DNA of 64,000 bases from DATIUV01 sp049322755 (GCA_049322755.1 JBMOQX010000073.1:62001-126000); one strand, 5' to 3'; numbered from the stretch's first letter, positions 1-9,538 are shown. The notes: a model not told the origin generated them from the sequence alone. Numbers and translations are program-made.

Positions 1-702
1 GACGGCTGCGAAGGCGAGGAGGGCCTGGGGCCGCTGCTGGTGGTGGATCCGGGCGGCGCCACCACCGACGTGCACTCGGTCTGCGAGGGCGCGCCGTCGC
101 AGCCCGGGGTGATTCCCCACGGGCTGCCGGAGCCGCGGGTGAAGCGCACCGTCGAGGGCGACCTGGGCATGCGCCACAACGTGCGGTCCATCGTCGAGGC
201 CGTGGGACTGGCGGCGCTGGCGGCGGACGCCGGTCTCGACACCGCCGGCGCCGAGCGCGCCGTCGTGGAACTCGCGCGCGACGTCGAGCGCGTGCCGATG
301 TCGCCGCAGGAGGCGGCCCTCGACCGCGCGCTGGGGCGCGCCGCGATCCGCCTCGCGGTCAAGCGCCACGCCGGCACCGTGGAGACGGTGTTCACGGTCC
401 AGGGCCCGGTCCAGGTGCAGCACGGCAAGGACCTCTCCGACGTCGCCACCGTCATCGGCACCGGCGGCGTGCTGGTGCACAGCGCGGATCCGGGCTCGAT
501 CCTGGAGACCGCGCTGGCCGAGCCCGAAGATCCCGGCTCGCTGCGGCCGCGTGCGCCGCGGCTGATGCTGGACCGCGATTATTCCCTTTACGCCTGCGGC
601 CTGCTGGCCCAGGTGGAGCCCGTTTGCGCATACCGGCTGGCGGCAGGCGGCCTGGTATCGCTGGACAAGGAGACCCGCCATGAACGCAGTGCTCGCGCCT
701 GA
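1..702 (+). CDS. glmL: GlmL-type glutamate mutase accessory protein (3' part)
   Basis: The reading frame is open from the first base, so only the C-terminal part of about 233 residues is present. It begins inside an ATPase-type motif, with VVDPGGATTDVHS near the left edge (phosphate-binding region of the ASKHA fold). GlmL proteins are thought to reactivate or protect the B12 enzyme glutamate mutase. Identification rests on the sequence style and on the next gene being glmE, which overlaps it by 23 bp. The missing 5' half and glmS are expected just left of the window. Confidence 0.85.
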   Translation, partial: DGCEGEEGLGPLLVVDPGGATTDVHSVCEGAPSQPGVIPHGLPEPRVKRTVEGDLGMRHNVRSIVEAVGLAALAADAGLDTAGAERAVVELARDVERVPMSPQEAALDRALGRAAIRLAVKRHAGTVETVFTVQGPVQVQHGKDLSDVATVIGTGGVLVHSADPGSILETALAEPEDPGSLRPRAPRLMLDRDYSLYACGLLAQVEPVCAYRLAAGGLVSLDKETRHERSARA

Positions 703-2179
703 AACCAAGCTGCCGCTCTCCCAGGAGCGTATCGCGGACGACATGTTCGACCGCATGCGCCGGGAGAATCTGGCGCGCTGGCCCACCGGCAAGGAGGTGG
801 TGCTGGAGGACGCGGTGGCGCTGCACCGGCGGCTCCCGCAGCACAAGCGCCTGCCCCACGTGCTGCGCCGCGCCGTCGAGGAGGGGCGCTGCCTGACCCA
901 GCCGCGCGGCGGCTTCGGCACCTTCCGCGCCCAGCTGGAACTGATGCAGACGCTGGACAAGGACGGACTGGCCGACATCGTGCCCACCACCACCGACAGC
1001 TACACGCGCAACGAGCAGTGGATGCTGGCGCAGAAGGGCATCGAGGAGTCGGAGCGCGAGGGCCGCTCGATGCTGAACGGCTATCCGATCGTGAATTACG
1101 GCGTCGAGGTCAGCAAAAAGCTCATCGAGGCCATCGACAAGCCCGCCATCATGCTCACCGGCACCGCGATGCCCAAGCTCACCGGGGAGATCGGGTTCGC
1201 CGCGGGCTACACCGGCTATCTCGGCTCGGGCGTCGCCTATACCACGTCCTACATCAAGGAACTGTCGATCGAGGACGGCATCCGCAACTACCAGTACCTG
1301 GACCGGCTCGCGGCGCTGTATCAGGAGCACGGCGTCGAGCTGCACCGGCGCCAGCCGGGCTTCCTCACCGGCACCAACATTCCGCCGTGCATTGCCATCA
1401 TGACCTGCGTGCTGGATGCGCTGCTGGCGGCGGCCCAGGGCGTCAAGAACTACGGTCTCGAGATGGGACAGACGCTGCACCTGGTGCAGGACGCGGCGGC
1501 GGTCACGGCGTGCCGGGATCTGGTGCAGGAGTACCTCCAGCGGGCCGGCCACGCGGACGTGTTCACCCCCGTGACGCTGCTGCACTGGATGGGCGCCTGG
1601 CCCCACGACGACGCCCAATCGGCGGCGCTGGTTGCCTACGGCGGCACGCTGGCGGCGGTGGCGGGCGCGGTTTCCGTGACCACCAAAAGCATCCACGAGG
1701 CGTTCGGCATCCCGACCCCACAGGCCAACGCGGAAGGCCTGCGCACGACGCGCATGGCGATCTATCTGGCGCGCCAGATCAAGCTCGACGCGCTGCCCGA
1801 GTTCCAGGACGAGGTCTGCCTCATCAAGCGTGAGGTGCGCGCCATCATCGACAAGGTTCTGGAGATGGGGGACGGCGACGCGGCGGTCGGCACCATCCGC
1901 GCGTTCGAGGCCGGGGTCATGGACATTCCCTGGTCGCCCAACCGCTGGTGCAAGAGCCGCGTGATGCCCGCGCGCGACGCCGACGGCTATCTGCGCATCG
2001 TCGATCCGGGCCTGATGCCGTTCCCGAAGGACGTGCTCGAGATCCACGAGGAGCGGCTGCGCCGGCGGGCCGCGCGCGAAGGCGTGCCCTTCGGCCCGGA
2101 ACTGGCAGTGGCCAGCGTCTATGAAATGTCGGAGCCGATCGCCAGGCTGCTGTCCGACAAGTGGGCCGTGTCGGCCTGA
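680..2179 (+). CDS. glmE: Methylaspartate (glutamate) mutase epsilon subunit
   Basis: At 499 residues it is close to the usual GlmE length. GlmE is the catalytic TIM-barrel subunit that, with GlmS and adenosylcobalamin, interconverts L-glutamate and (2S,3S)-3-methylaspartate. The family pattern is visible throughout: the TTTDSYTRN segment near residue 106, the NYGVE segment near 137 and TNIPPC near 231. The ATG at 680 has an AAGGAG Shine-Dalgarno 7 bases upstream and lies inside the end of glmL, which implies translational coupling. It ends convergently with ppc. The pathway used here (methylaspartate route of glutamate breakdown or another) cannot be told from this window. Confidence 0.93.
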   Translation: MNAVLAPETKLPLSQERIADDMFDRMRRENLARWPTGKEVVLEDAVALHRRLPQHKRLPHVLRRAVEEGRCLTQPRGGFGTFRAQLELMQTLDKDGLADIVPTTTDSYTRNEQWMLAQKGIEESEREGRSMLNGYPIVNYGVEVSKKLIEAIDKPAIMLTGTAMPKLTGEIGFAAGYTGYLGSGVAYTTSYIKELSIEDGIRNYQYLDRLAALYQEHGVELHRRQPGFLTGTNIPPCIAIMTCVLDALLAAAQGVKNYGLEMGQTLHLVQDAAAVTACRDLVQEYLQRAGHADVFTPVTLLHWMGAWPHDDAQSAALVAYGGTLAAVAGAVSVTTKSIHEAFGIPTPQANAEGLRTTRMAIYLARQIKLDALPEFQDEVCLIKREVRAIIDKVLEMGDGDAAVGTIRAFEAGVMDIPWSPNRWCKSRVMPARDADGYLRIVDPGLMPFPKDVLEIHEERLRRRAAREGVPFGPELAVASVYEMSEPIARLLSDKWAVSA

Positions 2180-2188
2180 GCGGCTGAT

Positions 2189-2226
2189 GGAGCCCTGCCG
2201 GGCTCCACGCGCCGGGCTTTCCCGGC
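2189..2226. terminator. Two adjacent hairpins between convergent glmE and ppc
   Basis: GGAGCCC-TGCC-GGGCTCC (2189-2206) is a perfect 7-bp stem. It is followed by GCCGGG-CTTT-CCCGGC (2211-2226), a perfect 6-bp stem. The hairpins lie between two convergent stop codons, as expected for a shared transcription end. There is no clear U-run, so intrinsic termination is only inferred. Confidence 0.45.
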
Positions 2227-2245
2227 GACGCGTTTCAGCGACCCG

Positions 2246-5014
2246 CTATCCGCTGTTGCGCAGCGCGGACGCCACCCCGTTGATGGTGAGGTGGATGCCG
2301 CGCTTCACCGCGGGGTCGCTGTCGCCCGAGCGGTAGCGCCGCAGCAGTTCCACCTGCAGGTGATTGAGCGGGTCGATGTAGGGGGCGCGGTTGCGCAGGC
2401 TGCGCGCCAGGAGCGGATTGTCCTGCAGCAGCTCGCGCCGGCCGGTGATGGCGAACAAATGCTCCACCGTGCGCTGCCATTCGCGGCGGATGCGCCCGAA
2501 CACCTGGTCCCGCAGCGCCGCGTCGCCCACCAGGCTGGCGTAGCGCGACGCGATGGCGAGATCGCTTTTCGCCAGCACCATGTCCATGTTGGACAGCAGC
2601 GCCTGGAAGAAGGGCCAATCGCGGAACATCGCCGCCAGCCGCTCGCGGCCGGCGTCGCCGTGGCGGTCGAGGTAATCGTCGACCGCCGCGCCGAAGCCGT
2701 ACCAGCCCGGCAGCAGCACTCGCGAGAGGCTCCAGCTGAACACCCAGGGGATCGCGCGCAGGTCCTCGATCCGGTCGGAAGCCTTGCGCGACGCCGGACG
2801 GCTGCCGATCTTCAGCTCCGACAGCTCCCGGATCGGCGTCGAGGCGCGGAAGTAGAGATCGAACCCCGGGGTTTCGTACACCAGGTCGCGATACGCGCGC
2901 AGCGCCGCCTGGGACAGCTCCTCCATCGCCGCAGTGTACTCGTCGCCGCGGGGGCCCGGCGCGGCGTCGGCGAGCAGCGTAGCTTCCAGCGTCGCCGCCA
3001 CCAGCGTCTCCAGGTTGCGGCGGCCGATCTGCGGGTCGGCGTACTTGCTGCCGATCACCTCGCCCTGCTCGGTGAGCCGGATCTGCCCGCGCACCGTGCC
3101 CGGCGCCTGGGCGCGGATCGCCTGGTAGCTGGGCCCGCCGCCGCGGCCGACGGTGCCGCCGCGGCCGTGGAACAGCCGCAGCCGCACGCCGTGGCGGTGG
3201 AACACTTCCACCAGAGTGCGCTGGGCCTTGTACAGCTCCCAGTTGGAGGTGAGGAAGCCGCCGTCCTTGTTGCTGTCGCTGTAGCCCAGCATCACCTCCT
3301 GAACGTCGCCGCGGCTGCGCACCATGGAGCGGTACGCGGGAAGGCTGAAGGCGGCGTCCATCACGTCGCCGCAGCGGCGCAGATCGCCGATGGTCTCGAA
3401 CAGAGGAATCAGGTTGAGGCGCGACTCGGGCGCCTCTCCCGGCTGCACCAGGCCCACCTCCTTCAGGAGCACCGCCACCTCGAGCAGGTCGCTGACCTCG
3501 TCGGCCTTCGAGACCACGTAATTCGGCACCGCCACCGTGCCCAGCCGCTCCTGCACTTCGGCGGCGGCGCGCAGGATCGCCAGCTCGCTCCTGACCGTGT
3601 CCGAGTACGCCGCGAACGGGGAGGACAGCAGGCGCGCGCCGGTCAGTTCCATCGACAGCAGCGCCCGGCGCCCGGACTCGCCCAGGGCGGCGTAATCCGC
3701 CGCCCCGGCCCGCACCAGCAGCTCGGTCACCACCTGTTCGTGCACGCCGCTGTGCTGGCGCAGGTCCAGCGGCGCCAGGTGAAAGCCGAACACCGCCGTC
3801 GCGCAGCGCAAGGCGCGGATGCGGCCGCGGGCCACCGGCGCGGAGCCGTGGCGCTTGAGCGAATCGATCATCACGTCCAGGTCGTCCGCGAGTTCGCGCG
3901 CGCTGCCATAGGGGGCGGCCTCGCCCAGCGGGAACCGGGCGATGACGGTGTGGCCGAAGGCGCGCGCGGTGGCCGCGAGGCGGGCGTAGATGCCGATCAG
4001 CGCGCGCCGGTAGAGCTCGTCGGCGCGCGACGGCGCGGTGTCGTGGGACGCCTCGGCGAGGCGGATCAGCTCGGGCGTCACCTCGACGATGCGGGTGGCG
4101 AGCGACAGCTCGGAACCGAGCTTGTGGGTCTCGCCCAGCAGGTGATCGAACGCCAGCGCGGAATGCTCGCGCGCGGCGTGGCGCAGCTTGTCGGCGGTGA
4201 CGAACGGGTTGCCGTCGCGATCGCCGCCGATCCAGCTGCCGATGGCGAGAAACGGCGGCAGCGCGCCGCCGGGCGCATGGCCGGCGGCCGCCAGGGCGTC
4301 CTCGATCTCGGCGTACAGCCGCGGCACCTCATTGAGGAAGGTGGAGCGGAAATAGGCCAGGCCGTTGTCGATCTCGTCCTCGACATTGAGCCGCGTCAGC
4401 CGCAGCATGCGCGTCTGCCAAAGCGTCAGCACGGCGCGCCGCAGCGCTTCCTCGTTCTCCGCCATTTCCTGCGGCGCCAGGTCGCCGCGGGAGCGCTCCG
4501 CCACCAGGCGGGCGATCTCCAGCTGCCGGTCCAGGATGCTCTGGCGCTGCACCTCGGTGGGATGGGCCGTGAGCACCGGCTCGATGAGCGCGTCGCGGAA
4601 AAACCCGGCGATGTGCCCGCCGTCGACACCGGCCTCGCGCAGGCGCGCCAGCGCCCGGCCGATGGTGCCGTCCTGGGGCGGCGAGCCCGCCCGCAGGTGC
4701 GCGTGGCGGCGGCGGTTGTGGTGCTGATCCTCGGCAATGTTCATCAGCTGCGAGAAGTAGCTGAACGCCCGCACCACCAGGATCGCGTCGTGGTCGGTGA
4801 GCGCGTTGAGCGTCGCCTCCAGCTCGTGCCTCGCGTCGGCGTCCTCGCCGCGATGGAAGCGCACCGCGGTGCGGCGGATCGACTCGATCAGCTCGAAGGC
4901 GTCGTCGCCTTCCTGGTCGCGCAGGGTGTCGCCAAGGATGCGCCCCAGCAGGCGGATGTCCTCGCGCAGCGGCGCGTCCTTGTCGGCGCCGGTGTCGGCG
5001 GCGGGCGGCGTCAT
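2246..5014 (-). CDS. ppc: Phosphoenolpyruvate carboxylase
   Basis: This 922-residue protein has full PEPC length. It carboxylates PEP to oxaloacetate as an anaplerotic reaction. Visible signatures are LTAHPTEVQRQS (active-site histidine region, near residue 150), GYSDSNKDGG (catalytic lysine region) and FHGRGGTVGRGGGP (arginine-rich PEP/bicarbonate loop). The ATG overlaps the stop codon of the small upstream gene, suggesting coupling with it. It is convergent with glmE. Confidence 0.97.
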   Translation of the reverse strand: MTPPAADTGADKDAPLREDIRLLGRILGDTLRDQEGDDAFELIESIRRTAVRFHRGEDADARHELEATLNALTDHDAILVVRAFSYFSQLMNIAEDQHHNRRRHAHLRAGSPPQDGTIGRALARLREAGVDGGHIAGFFRDALIEPVLTAHPTEVQRQSILDRQLEIARLVAERSRGDLAPQEMAENEEALRRAVLTLWQTRMLRLTRLNVEDEIDNGLAYFRSTFLNEVPRLYAEIEDALAAAGHAPGGALPPFLAIGSWIGGDRDGNPFVTADKLRHAAREHSALAFDHLLGETHKLGSELSLATRIVEVTPELIRLAEASHDTAPSRADELYRRALIGIYARLAATARAFGHTVIARFPLGEAAPYGSARELADDLDVMIDSLKRHGSAPVARGRIRALRCATAVFGFHLAPLDLRQHSGVHEQVVTELLVRAGAADYAALGESGRRALLSMELTGARLLSSPFAAYSDTVRSELAILRAAAEVQERLGTVAVPNYVVSKADEVSDLLEVAVLLKEVGLVQPGEAPESRLNLIPLFETIGDLRRCGDVMDAAFSLPAYRSMVRSRGDVQEVMLGYSDSNKDGGFLTSNWELYKAQRTLVEVFHRHGVRLRLFHGRGGTVGRGGGPSYQAIRAQAPGTVRGQIRLTEQGEVIGSKYADPQIGRRNLETLVAATLEATLLADAAPGPRGDEYTAAMEELSQAALRAYRDLVYETPGFDLYFRASTPIRELSELKIGSRPASRKASDRIEDLRAIPWVFSWSLSRVLLPGWYGFGAAVDDYLDRHGDAGRERLAAMFRDWPFFQALLSNMDMVLAKSDLAIASRYASLVGDAALRDQVFGRIRREWQRTVEHLFAITGRRELLQDNPLLARSLRNRAPYIDPLNHLQVELLRRYRSGDSDPAVKRGIHLTINGVASALRNSG

Positions 5015-5220
5015 GGCTTCGATGCCCCGGCGGTTCCGAGCATCGCCACGATGCAGTAGGGGCAGTCGGGCAGCGTGAACACCATCAGCACCACGCCGCC
5101 CGCGCGGACGTCAGCGGCCGCCTGTCGCAAATCGCGGGCCAGCGGCACGGACGGCGCCGCCAGGGCCGGCGCAACACCGCATGCTAGAATCAGCGCAAAA
5201 ATCCAGAGCCGCCAGCGCAT
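5011..5220 (-). CDS. Truncated thioredoxin-like exported mini-protein (CPYC)
   Basis: The 69-residue product has an N-terminal signal peptide (MRWRLWIFALILACGVAPALA) and reaches a thioredoxin-type CPYC motif near residues 53-56. It then ends after a short unrelated tail. Thioredoxin-like periplasmic proteins with this start normally continue about 70-90 residues past the CPYC, so the C-terminal half of the fold is missing. Its TGA overlaps the ppc ATG. It may be a deletion remnant or a retained coupling leader. It is divergent from hemC. Confidence 0.6.
   Translation of the reverse strand: MRWRLWIFALILACGVAPALAAPSVPLARDLRQAAADVRAGGVVLMVFTLPDCPYCIVAMLGTAGASKP
5185..5190 (+). promoter_or_regulatory. 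Candidate -10 of the hemC promoter
   Basis: TAGAAT lies about 100 bp before the hemC start, inside the first codons of the divergent small gene. No good -35 is seen 17 bp upstream, so this is a weak call based on one hexamer and its position. Confidence 0.3.
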
Positions 5221-5288
5221 GAACCGTCCCCGAGGGTTGTCGAGTGGAGCCTGATTCCGCTCGACGCGCCCGATCTTCCGGCCCGCCG

Positions 5289-6236
5289 ATGCCCCACCGC
5301 ATCGTGATCGCCACGCGCGAAAGCGCCCTGGCGATGTGGCAGGCGCGCCATATCGAGCAGCGCCTGCGCGGATTATACCCGCAGTGCGAGGTCGCCATTC
5401 TCGGCATGACCACCCAGGGCGATCGCATCCTCGACACCGCCCTGGCGCTGATCGGCGGCAAGGGGCTGTTCATAAAAGAACTGGAGACCGCGCTCGAATC
5501 CGGCGCCGCCGACATCGCGGTGCATTCGATGAAGGACGTGCCGATGGCGCTGCCGGAGGGCTTCGCCATTGCCGCCATCGGCGCGCGCGAGGACCCCCGC
5601 GACGCCTTCGTCTCCAATCGCTACCGCTCGCTGGGGGAACTGCCCGAAGGCGCGGTGGTGGGCACGTCCAGCCTGCGCCGCCAGAGCCAGATCCTGGCGC
5701 GCCACCCGCATCTCAAGGTGCAGACGCTGCGGGGCAACGTGCAGACGCGCCTGCGCAAGCTGGACGAAGGCCAGTACGCTGCCGTCATTCTCGCCGCCGC
5801 CGGGCTCAAGCGGCTCGGTCTCGGCGAGCGCATCGCCGCGCTGCTCGCGCCGGAGGAAAGCCTGCCCGCGGTGGGACAGGGAGCGCTGGGCATCGAATGC
5901 CGCGCCGACCGCGACGACCTGCGGCGGGCGCTGGCGCCGATCGACGATCCGGCCACGGCCGTGTGCGTGCGCGCCGAGCGCGCCATGAGCCGCGCGCTGG
6001 CGGGCAGCTGCCAGATCCCGCTAGGCGGTTACGCAGAGCTGGACGGCGAGCGGCTGCGGCTGCGCGCTTTCGTCGCCAGCCCCGACGGCACCGAGCTGGC
6101 GCAGGCGGACGAGACCGGCGCGCGCGCCGCGCCCGAAACGCTGGGCGAACGGGTGGCGGAGCTGCTCAAACGCCGCGGCGCGGCCGACATCCTTGCGCGG
6201 ATCGAGGCCGGCGGGGCGGCGTCGTGGAGCCGGTAG
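5289..6236 (+). CDS. hemC: Porphobilinogen deaminase (hydroxymethylbilane synthase)
   Basis: The enzyme condenses four porphobilinogens to hydroxymethylbilane in haem synthesis. I chose the ATG at 5289 (MPHRIVIATRESALAMW) because it gives the family N-terminus and 315 residues; an in-frame ATG at 5244 would add 15 uncharacteristic residues. The dipyrromethane-cofactor cysteine sits in AGSCQIPLGG at residue 241. VGTSSLRRQSQ and LRGNVQTRLRKL are typical substrate-binding arginine segments. It is the first gene of hemC-hemD-hemX-hemY. Confidence 0.96.
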   Translation: MPHRIVIATRESALAMWQARHIEQRLRGLYPQCEVAILGMTTQGDRILDTALALIGGKGLFIKELETALESGAADIAVHSMKDVPMALPEGFAIAAIGAREDPRDAFVSNRYRSLGELPEGAVVGTSSLRRQSQILARHPHLKVQTLRGNVQTRLRKLDEGQYAAVILAAAGLKRLGLGERIAALLAPEESLPAVGQGALGIECRADRDDLRRALAPIDDPATAVCVRAERAMSRALAGSCQIPLGGYAELDGERLRLRAFVASPDGTELAQADETGARAAPETLGERVAELLKRRGAADILARIEAGGAASWSR

Positions 6237-6330
6237 CGAGCCGCGCGGAGACGGCGCGGCCCCCGCCATCGCGCCCGCGGCCCTTGCGCTCGAGGCTCCG
6301 GGAGTGAGGGCCGGGCAGCGCCCACCGCTC

Positions 6331-7161
6331 ATGCAGGACCCGCAGAAAGAAAACGTGGCGTCGTCGCTGGGAGGACGCGGGATCGCGGTGACGCGGCCGC
6401 TGCACCAGGCCGAGGCGATGGCGGCGCTGATCCGGGAAGCCGGCGGCGTGCCCATCGTCTGTCCGGTGCTGGAGATCCAGGACGTCGCCGACCTGGCGCC
6501 GCTGGCCGCCCTCATCGACCGCCTCGATGAATTCGACTTCGCCGTCTTCATCAGCCCCAACGCGGTGCACAAGGCGATGAACCTGATCCGCGCGCGGCGC
6601 GCGCTGCCGGAACACCTGCGGGTGGCGGCGGTGGGCAAGGGCTCGGCGCGGGAGTTGCGCAAGTTTGGCGTCGCGCAGGTGCTGGTGCCGGCCAGCCGCT
6701 TCGACAGCGAGGCGCTGCTGGATCTGCCGGAGTTCGCGGACGTGGCCGGCAAGCGCGTGATCATTTTTCGCGGCGAGGGCGGACGGGAACTGCTGGGGGA
6801 CACGCTGGTTGCCCGCGGGGCGCGCATCGAATACGCTGAGTGCTACCGCCGCGCCCGGCCTCAGGGCCATGCGGACGCCCTGCTGCGCGCGTGGGCGCGC
6901 AACGAGCTGGCGGCCGTCACCGTCACCAGCAGCGAAAGCCTGCACAATCTCTACGACATGGTGGGCAAGCTGGGGCAGCAGTGGCTGAAGAAGACCCCCC
7001 TGTTTGTCAGCCACCCGCGCGTCGCCGAGGCGGCGCGCAACCTCGGTCTCACCGAGGTGGTGGTGGTGGCGGAGGCGGGGGACGAGAACATGGTGCGTGC
7101 CATCGCGGCCTGGTTCGCCGGGCGCCGCGGCCACGGAGAGACGCCGGAAGCGAGCGTATGA
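6331..7161 (+). CDS. hemD: Uroporphyrinogen-III synthase
   Basis: This protein of about 276 residues has the HemD pattern: GIAVTRPLHQAEAM near the N-terminus, FAVFISPNAVHKAM in the first domain and VTVTSSESLHNLYDM in the second. It closes hydroxymethylbilane to uroporphyrinogen III. The ATG at 6331 (MQDPQKEN) gives normal length; an upstream ATG at 6193 would overlap the end of hemC and add a low-complexity extension. Its stop overlaps the hemX start (ATGA). Confidence 0.92.
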   Translation: MQDPQKENVASSLGGRGIAVTRPLHQAEAMAALIREAGGVPIVCPVLEIQDVADLAPLAALIDRLDEFDFAVFISPNAVHKAMNLIRARRALPEHLRVAAVGKGSARELRKFGVAQVLVPASRFDSEALLDLPEFADVAGKRVIIFRGEGGRELLGDTLVARGARIEYAECYRRARPQGHADALLRAWARNELAAVTVTSSESLHNLYDMVGKLGQQWLKKTPLFVSHPRVAEAARNLGLTEVVVVAEAGDENMVRAIAAWFAGRRGHGETPEASV

Positions 7162-8306
7162 GCGACGAGCAGAAGAAGGACCCTTCCGTCGAGGAGGCCC
7201 CGGTCGAGCCCGCCGGGCCCGGCACGGCGGCCGCGACCGACGCCCGCGCGCCGGCCGACGGCGCGGAATCCGCGGGCGCCGCGGAAACCGAGGCGGCTGC
7301 GGCGCCGCCGCGCGCCGCGCCGTGGTTCGCGCAGCCGGCGCTTTATCTGGCGCTGGCGGCGCTGGGCCTCGCCGGCTGGCAGGTGTGGCAGGGCCGCGCC
7401 GCCGATGAAGCGCTGCAGCTGGAGCTGGCATCGCGGCTGGCGCAGTTCGAGAAGACCGCCGCCGATACGCGCCGCGATACCGAGCGCCTCGAGAACGCGG
7501 TGCGCGACCTCACCGGCAAACTGGGCGCGGTGGAGAGCCGCGTCGCCGAAACCCGTAGCCAGCAGGTGGCGCTGGAGGCGGTCTACCAGGAGTTGTCCAG
7601 GGGCCGCGACGAGGCGGCGCTGGCCGAAGTCGAGCAGCTGGTGGCGATCGCCAGCCAGCAGCTGGCGCTGGCCGGGAACGTGAAGGCGGCGCTGGCGGCG
7701 CTCCAGGGCGCCGACCAGCGCCTGGCCCGTCTCGACCGGCCCCAGCTCGCGCCGGCGCGCAAGGCGCTGGCGGCGGACATCGCCAAGCTGGAGGCGGTGC
7801 CCTACGTGGACCTGTCCGGGATTTCGGCCCGGGTCGACGCGCTGGCGGACCGCGTGGGCAGCCTGCCGCTGGCCAGCGAGGCGCGGCCGGCCGCGGCAAC
7901 GCCGCCACCGGCGGCGCCGCTCACCGGCAGCGCCTGGCGCGATTTCCTCGCCGCCGCCTGGCGCGACCTGCGCGGACTCGTGCGCATCCAGAAGATCGAG
8001 TCGGCGGAGCCGCCGCTGCTGGCGCCGGAGCAGGCGTACTTCCTGCGCGAGCAACTGCGCCTGCGGCTGTTGTCGGCGCGTCTCGCGCTGATCAGCCGCG
8101 ACCCGGGCGTCTATCGCCGCGATCTCGCCAGCGCGGAAGGCTGGCTGAAGCAATACTTCAACGTCAGCAGTCCCGAGGTCGCGGCCGCGCTGGCCGAGGT
8201 CAGGGAACTCTCCGAGGCCACGGTGAGTGTCCCGCTGCCCGACATCGAGGACAGCCTGACCGCGGTGCGCGGCATCCGACTGGTGCGTCCCCAGGGGGGC
8301 GGGTGA
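7158..8306 (+). CDS. hemX: HemX-like membrane protein
   Basis: The 382-residue protein has an acidic, Ala/Pro-rich N-terminus of about 55 residues, one transmembrane helix at about 59-76, a long coiled-coil-like stretch (about 85-150) and a C-terminal HemX domain. HemX of this type lies between hemD and hemY in proteobacteria. Despite old annotation as a uroporphyrinogen methyltransferase, it lacks the methyltransferase fold. It probably helps organise haem synthesis at the membrane. It overlaps hemD and hemY by 4 bp each. Confidence 0.9.
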   Translation: MSDEQKKDPSVEEAPVEPAGPGTAAATDARAPADGAESAGAAETEAAAAPPRAAPWFAQPALYLALAALGLAGWQVWQGRAADEALQLELASRLAQFEKTAADTRRDTERLENAVRDLTGKLGAVESRVAETRSQQVALEAVYQELSRGRDEAALAEVEQLVAIASQQLALAGNVKAALAALQGADQRLARLDRPQLAPARKALAADIAKLEAVPYVDLSGISARVDALADRVGSLPLASEARPAAATPPPAAPLTGSAWRDFLAAAWRDLRGLVRIQKIESAEPPLLAPEQAYFLREQLRLRLLSARLALISRDPGVYRRDLASAEGWLKQYFNVSSPEVAAALAEVRELSEATVSVPLPDIEDSLTAVRGIRLVRPQGGG

Positions 8307-9526
8307 AAGGGCTGCTGTGGCTGGTGGTGCTGGCGGCCGCGGCGCTGGCGGTGACGCTGGTGGCGCGGGAGAGCAGCGGCTACGTGCTGATCGTGGCCGG
8401 CGGCTATCGCACCGAGCTCTCGCTCAACTTCGCCGTGGTCCTGGTGCTGGCGTCGTTCCTGGGTTTCCACCTGCTGCTGCGCCTGCTGGCGGGAGCCGCC
8501 GCGCTGCCGGCACGGCTGCGGGCGCGGCGCCAGCGGCACCGCCGGCGGCGCTCGCACCGTTATCTGGTGGACGCGCTTACCGCGTTCTTCGAGGGCAGCT
8601 ACGTCGGCGCCGAGAAGTCCGCTGCCCGCGCGCTCAAGCTGGGCGAGGATCGGGCGCTGGCGGCGACGGTGGCGGCGCATGCGGCGCAACGGCAGCGACT
8701 CCCCGACCGGCGCGACGAGTACCTGGCGGCGATCGCGGATGCCCCGGCGCCGGAGCGGCGGGTCGCCGATCTGGCGCGGGCCGAGTTCCTGCTGGACGAC
8801 GGCGAGCCGCGCGCGGCGCTGGAGGTGGTAGACCCGATCCGCAAGTCGGAGCGCCGCCCGCCGCCGGGAGCGCTGCGGCTCGCGCTCAAGGCGCACCAGC
8901 GCACGGAGTCCTGGGATGATGTGCTCGCTCTGCTGGGCGAAGTGCAGAAGAGCGGCGCGATGGACCCGGCGGTGGTGGATCGGATCAAGCGGCGGGCGCT
9001 GGCGGAGGGGCTGAAGGCGCGCGCGGAAGACCTGGAGGGGCTCAAGCGTTACTGGAAAGGCGTGAGTTCGCGCGACCAGGAGGACCCCCAGGTGGCCGCC
9101 GCCGCTGCGGGCGCGTTCAACCGCCTGGGCGAGTGCCGCACGGCGCACGAGATCGTCGAAGCCGCCCTGGCGCGGGAGTGGTCCCCGGAGGAGCTGCTGC
9201 CCCTGTACGCCGAACACCCGGAGGGCGACGCGGCGCGGCAGATCCAGCGCGCCGAGGGCTGGCTGCGCGAACATGCCGACGACGCGGTGCTGTTGCTGAC
9301 CCTGGGCCGCCTGTGCGCCCACGCAGGGTTGTGGGGCAAGGCCCAGAGCTACTTGGAGGCGAGCCTCTCGGTGAAGCCGACGTTCTCCGCCTATCTCGGG
9401 CTGGCCGAGCTCAACGAGCGGCTGGACCGACCGGAGGCGGCGCGCGACGCGTATCGCAGGAGCCTGGACCTGGCGCTGGCGCAGCTGCGCAACGCCACCA
9501 GCGGCCGGCGGAGACCGGTCCTCTGA
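8303..9526 (+). CDS. hemY: HemY, TPR membrane protein of the haem operon
   Basis: The 407-residue protein has two N-terminal membrane segments (about residues 1-20 and 36-62), a basic loop rich in Arg, and a helical TPR-type domain. This is the proteobacterial HemY, not the Bacillus protoporphyrinogen oxidase of the same name. It starts with GTG overlapping the hemX stop. It is the last gene of the unit and ends 12 bp before the stop of a convergent reductase gene. Confidence 0.92.
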   Translation: MKGLLWLVVLAAAALAVTLVARESSGYVLIVAGGYRTELSLNFAVVLVLASFLGFHLLLRLLAGAAALPARLRARRQRHRRRRSHRYLVDALTAFFEGSYVGAEKSAARALKLGEDRALAATVAAHAAQRQRLPDRRDEYLAAIADAPAPERRVADLARAEFLLDDGEPRAALEVVDPIRKSERRPPPGALRLALKAHQRTESWDDVLALLGEVQKSGAMDPAVVDRIKRRALAEGLKARAEDLEGLKRYWKGVSSRDQEDPQVAAAAAGAFNRLGECRTAHEIVEAALAREWSPEELLPLYAEHPEGDAARQIQRAEGWLREHADDAVLLLTLGRLCAHAGLWGKAQSYLEASLSVKPTFSAYLGLAELNERLDRPEAARDAYRRSLDLALAQLRNATSGRRRPVL

Positions 9527-9538
9527 TAATCCCTGTTT

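Noticed and set aside
452..2047. A long minus-strand frame opposite glmE
   Set aside because: It is an antisense shadow of a clear GlmE gene, rich in His/Arg/Gln, with no recognisable fold.
2291..5059. A 922-codon open frame on the plus strand opposite ppc
   Set aside because: It is composed of Arg/Ala/His/Gln-rich sequence with no domain and mirrors the GC-rich codon pattern of ppc, which has all PEPC motifs.
5244..5288. ATG at 5244 as the hemC start
   Set aside because: It adds 15 residues not typical of HemC. The ATG at 5289 begins the conserved sequence directly.
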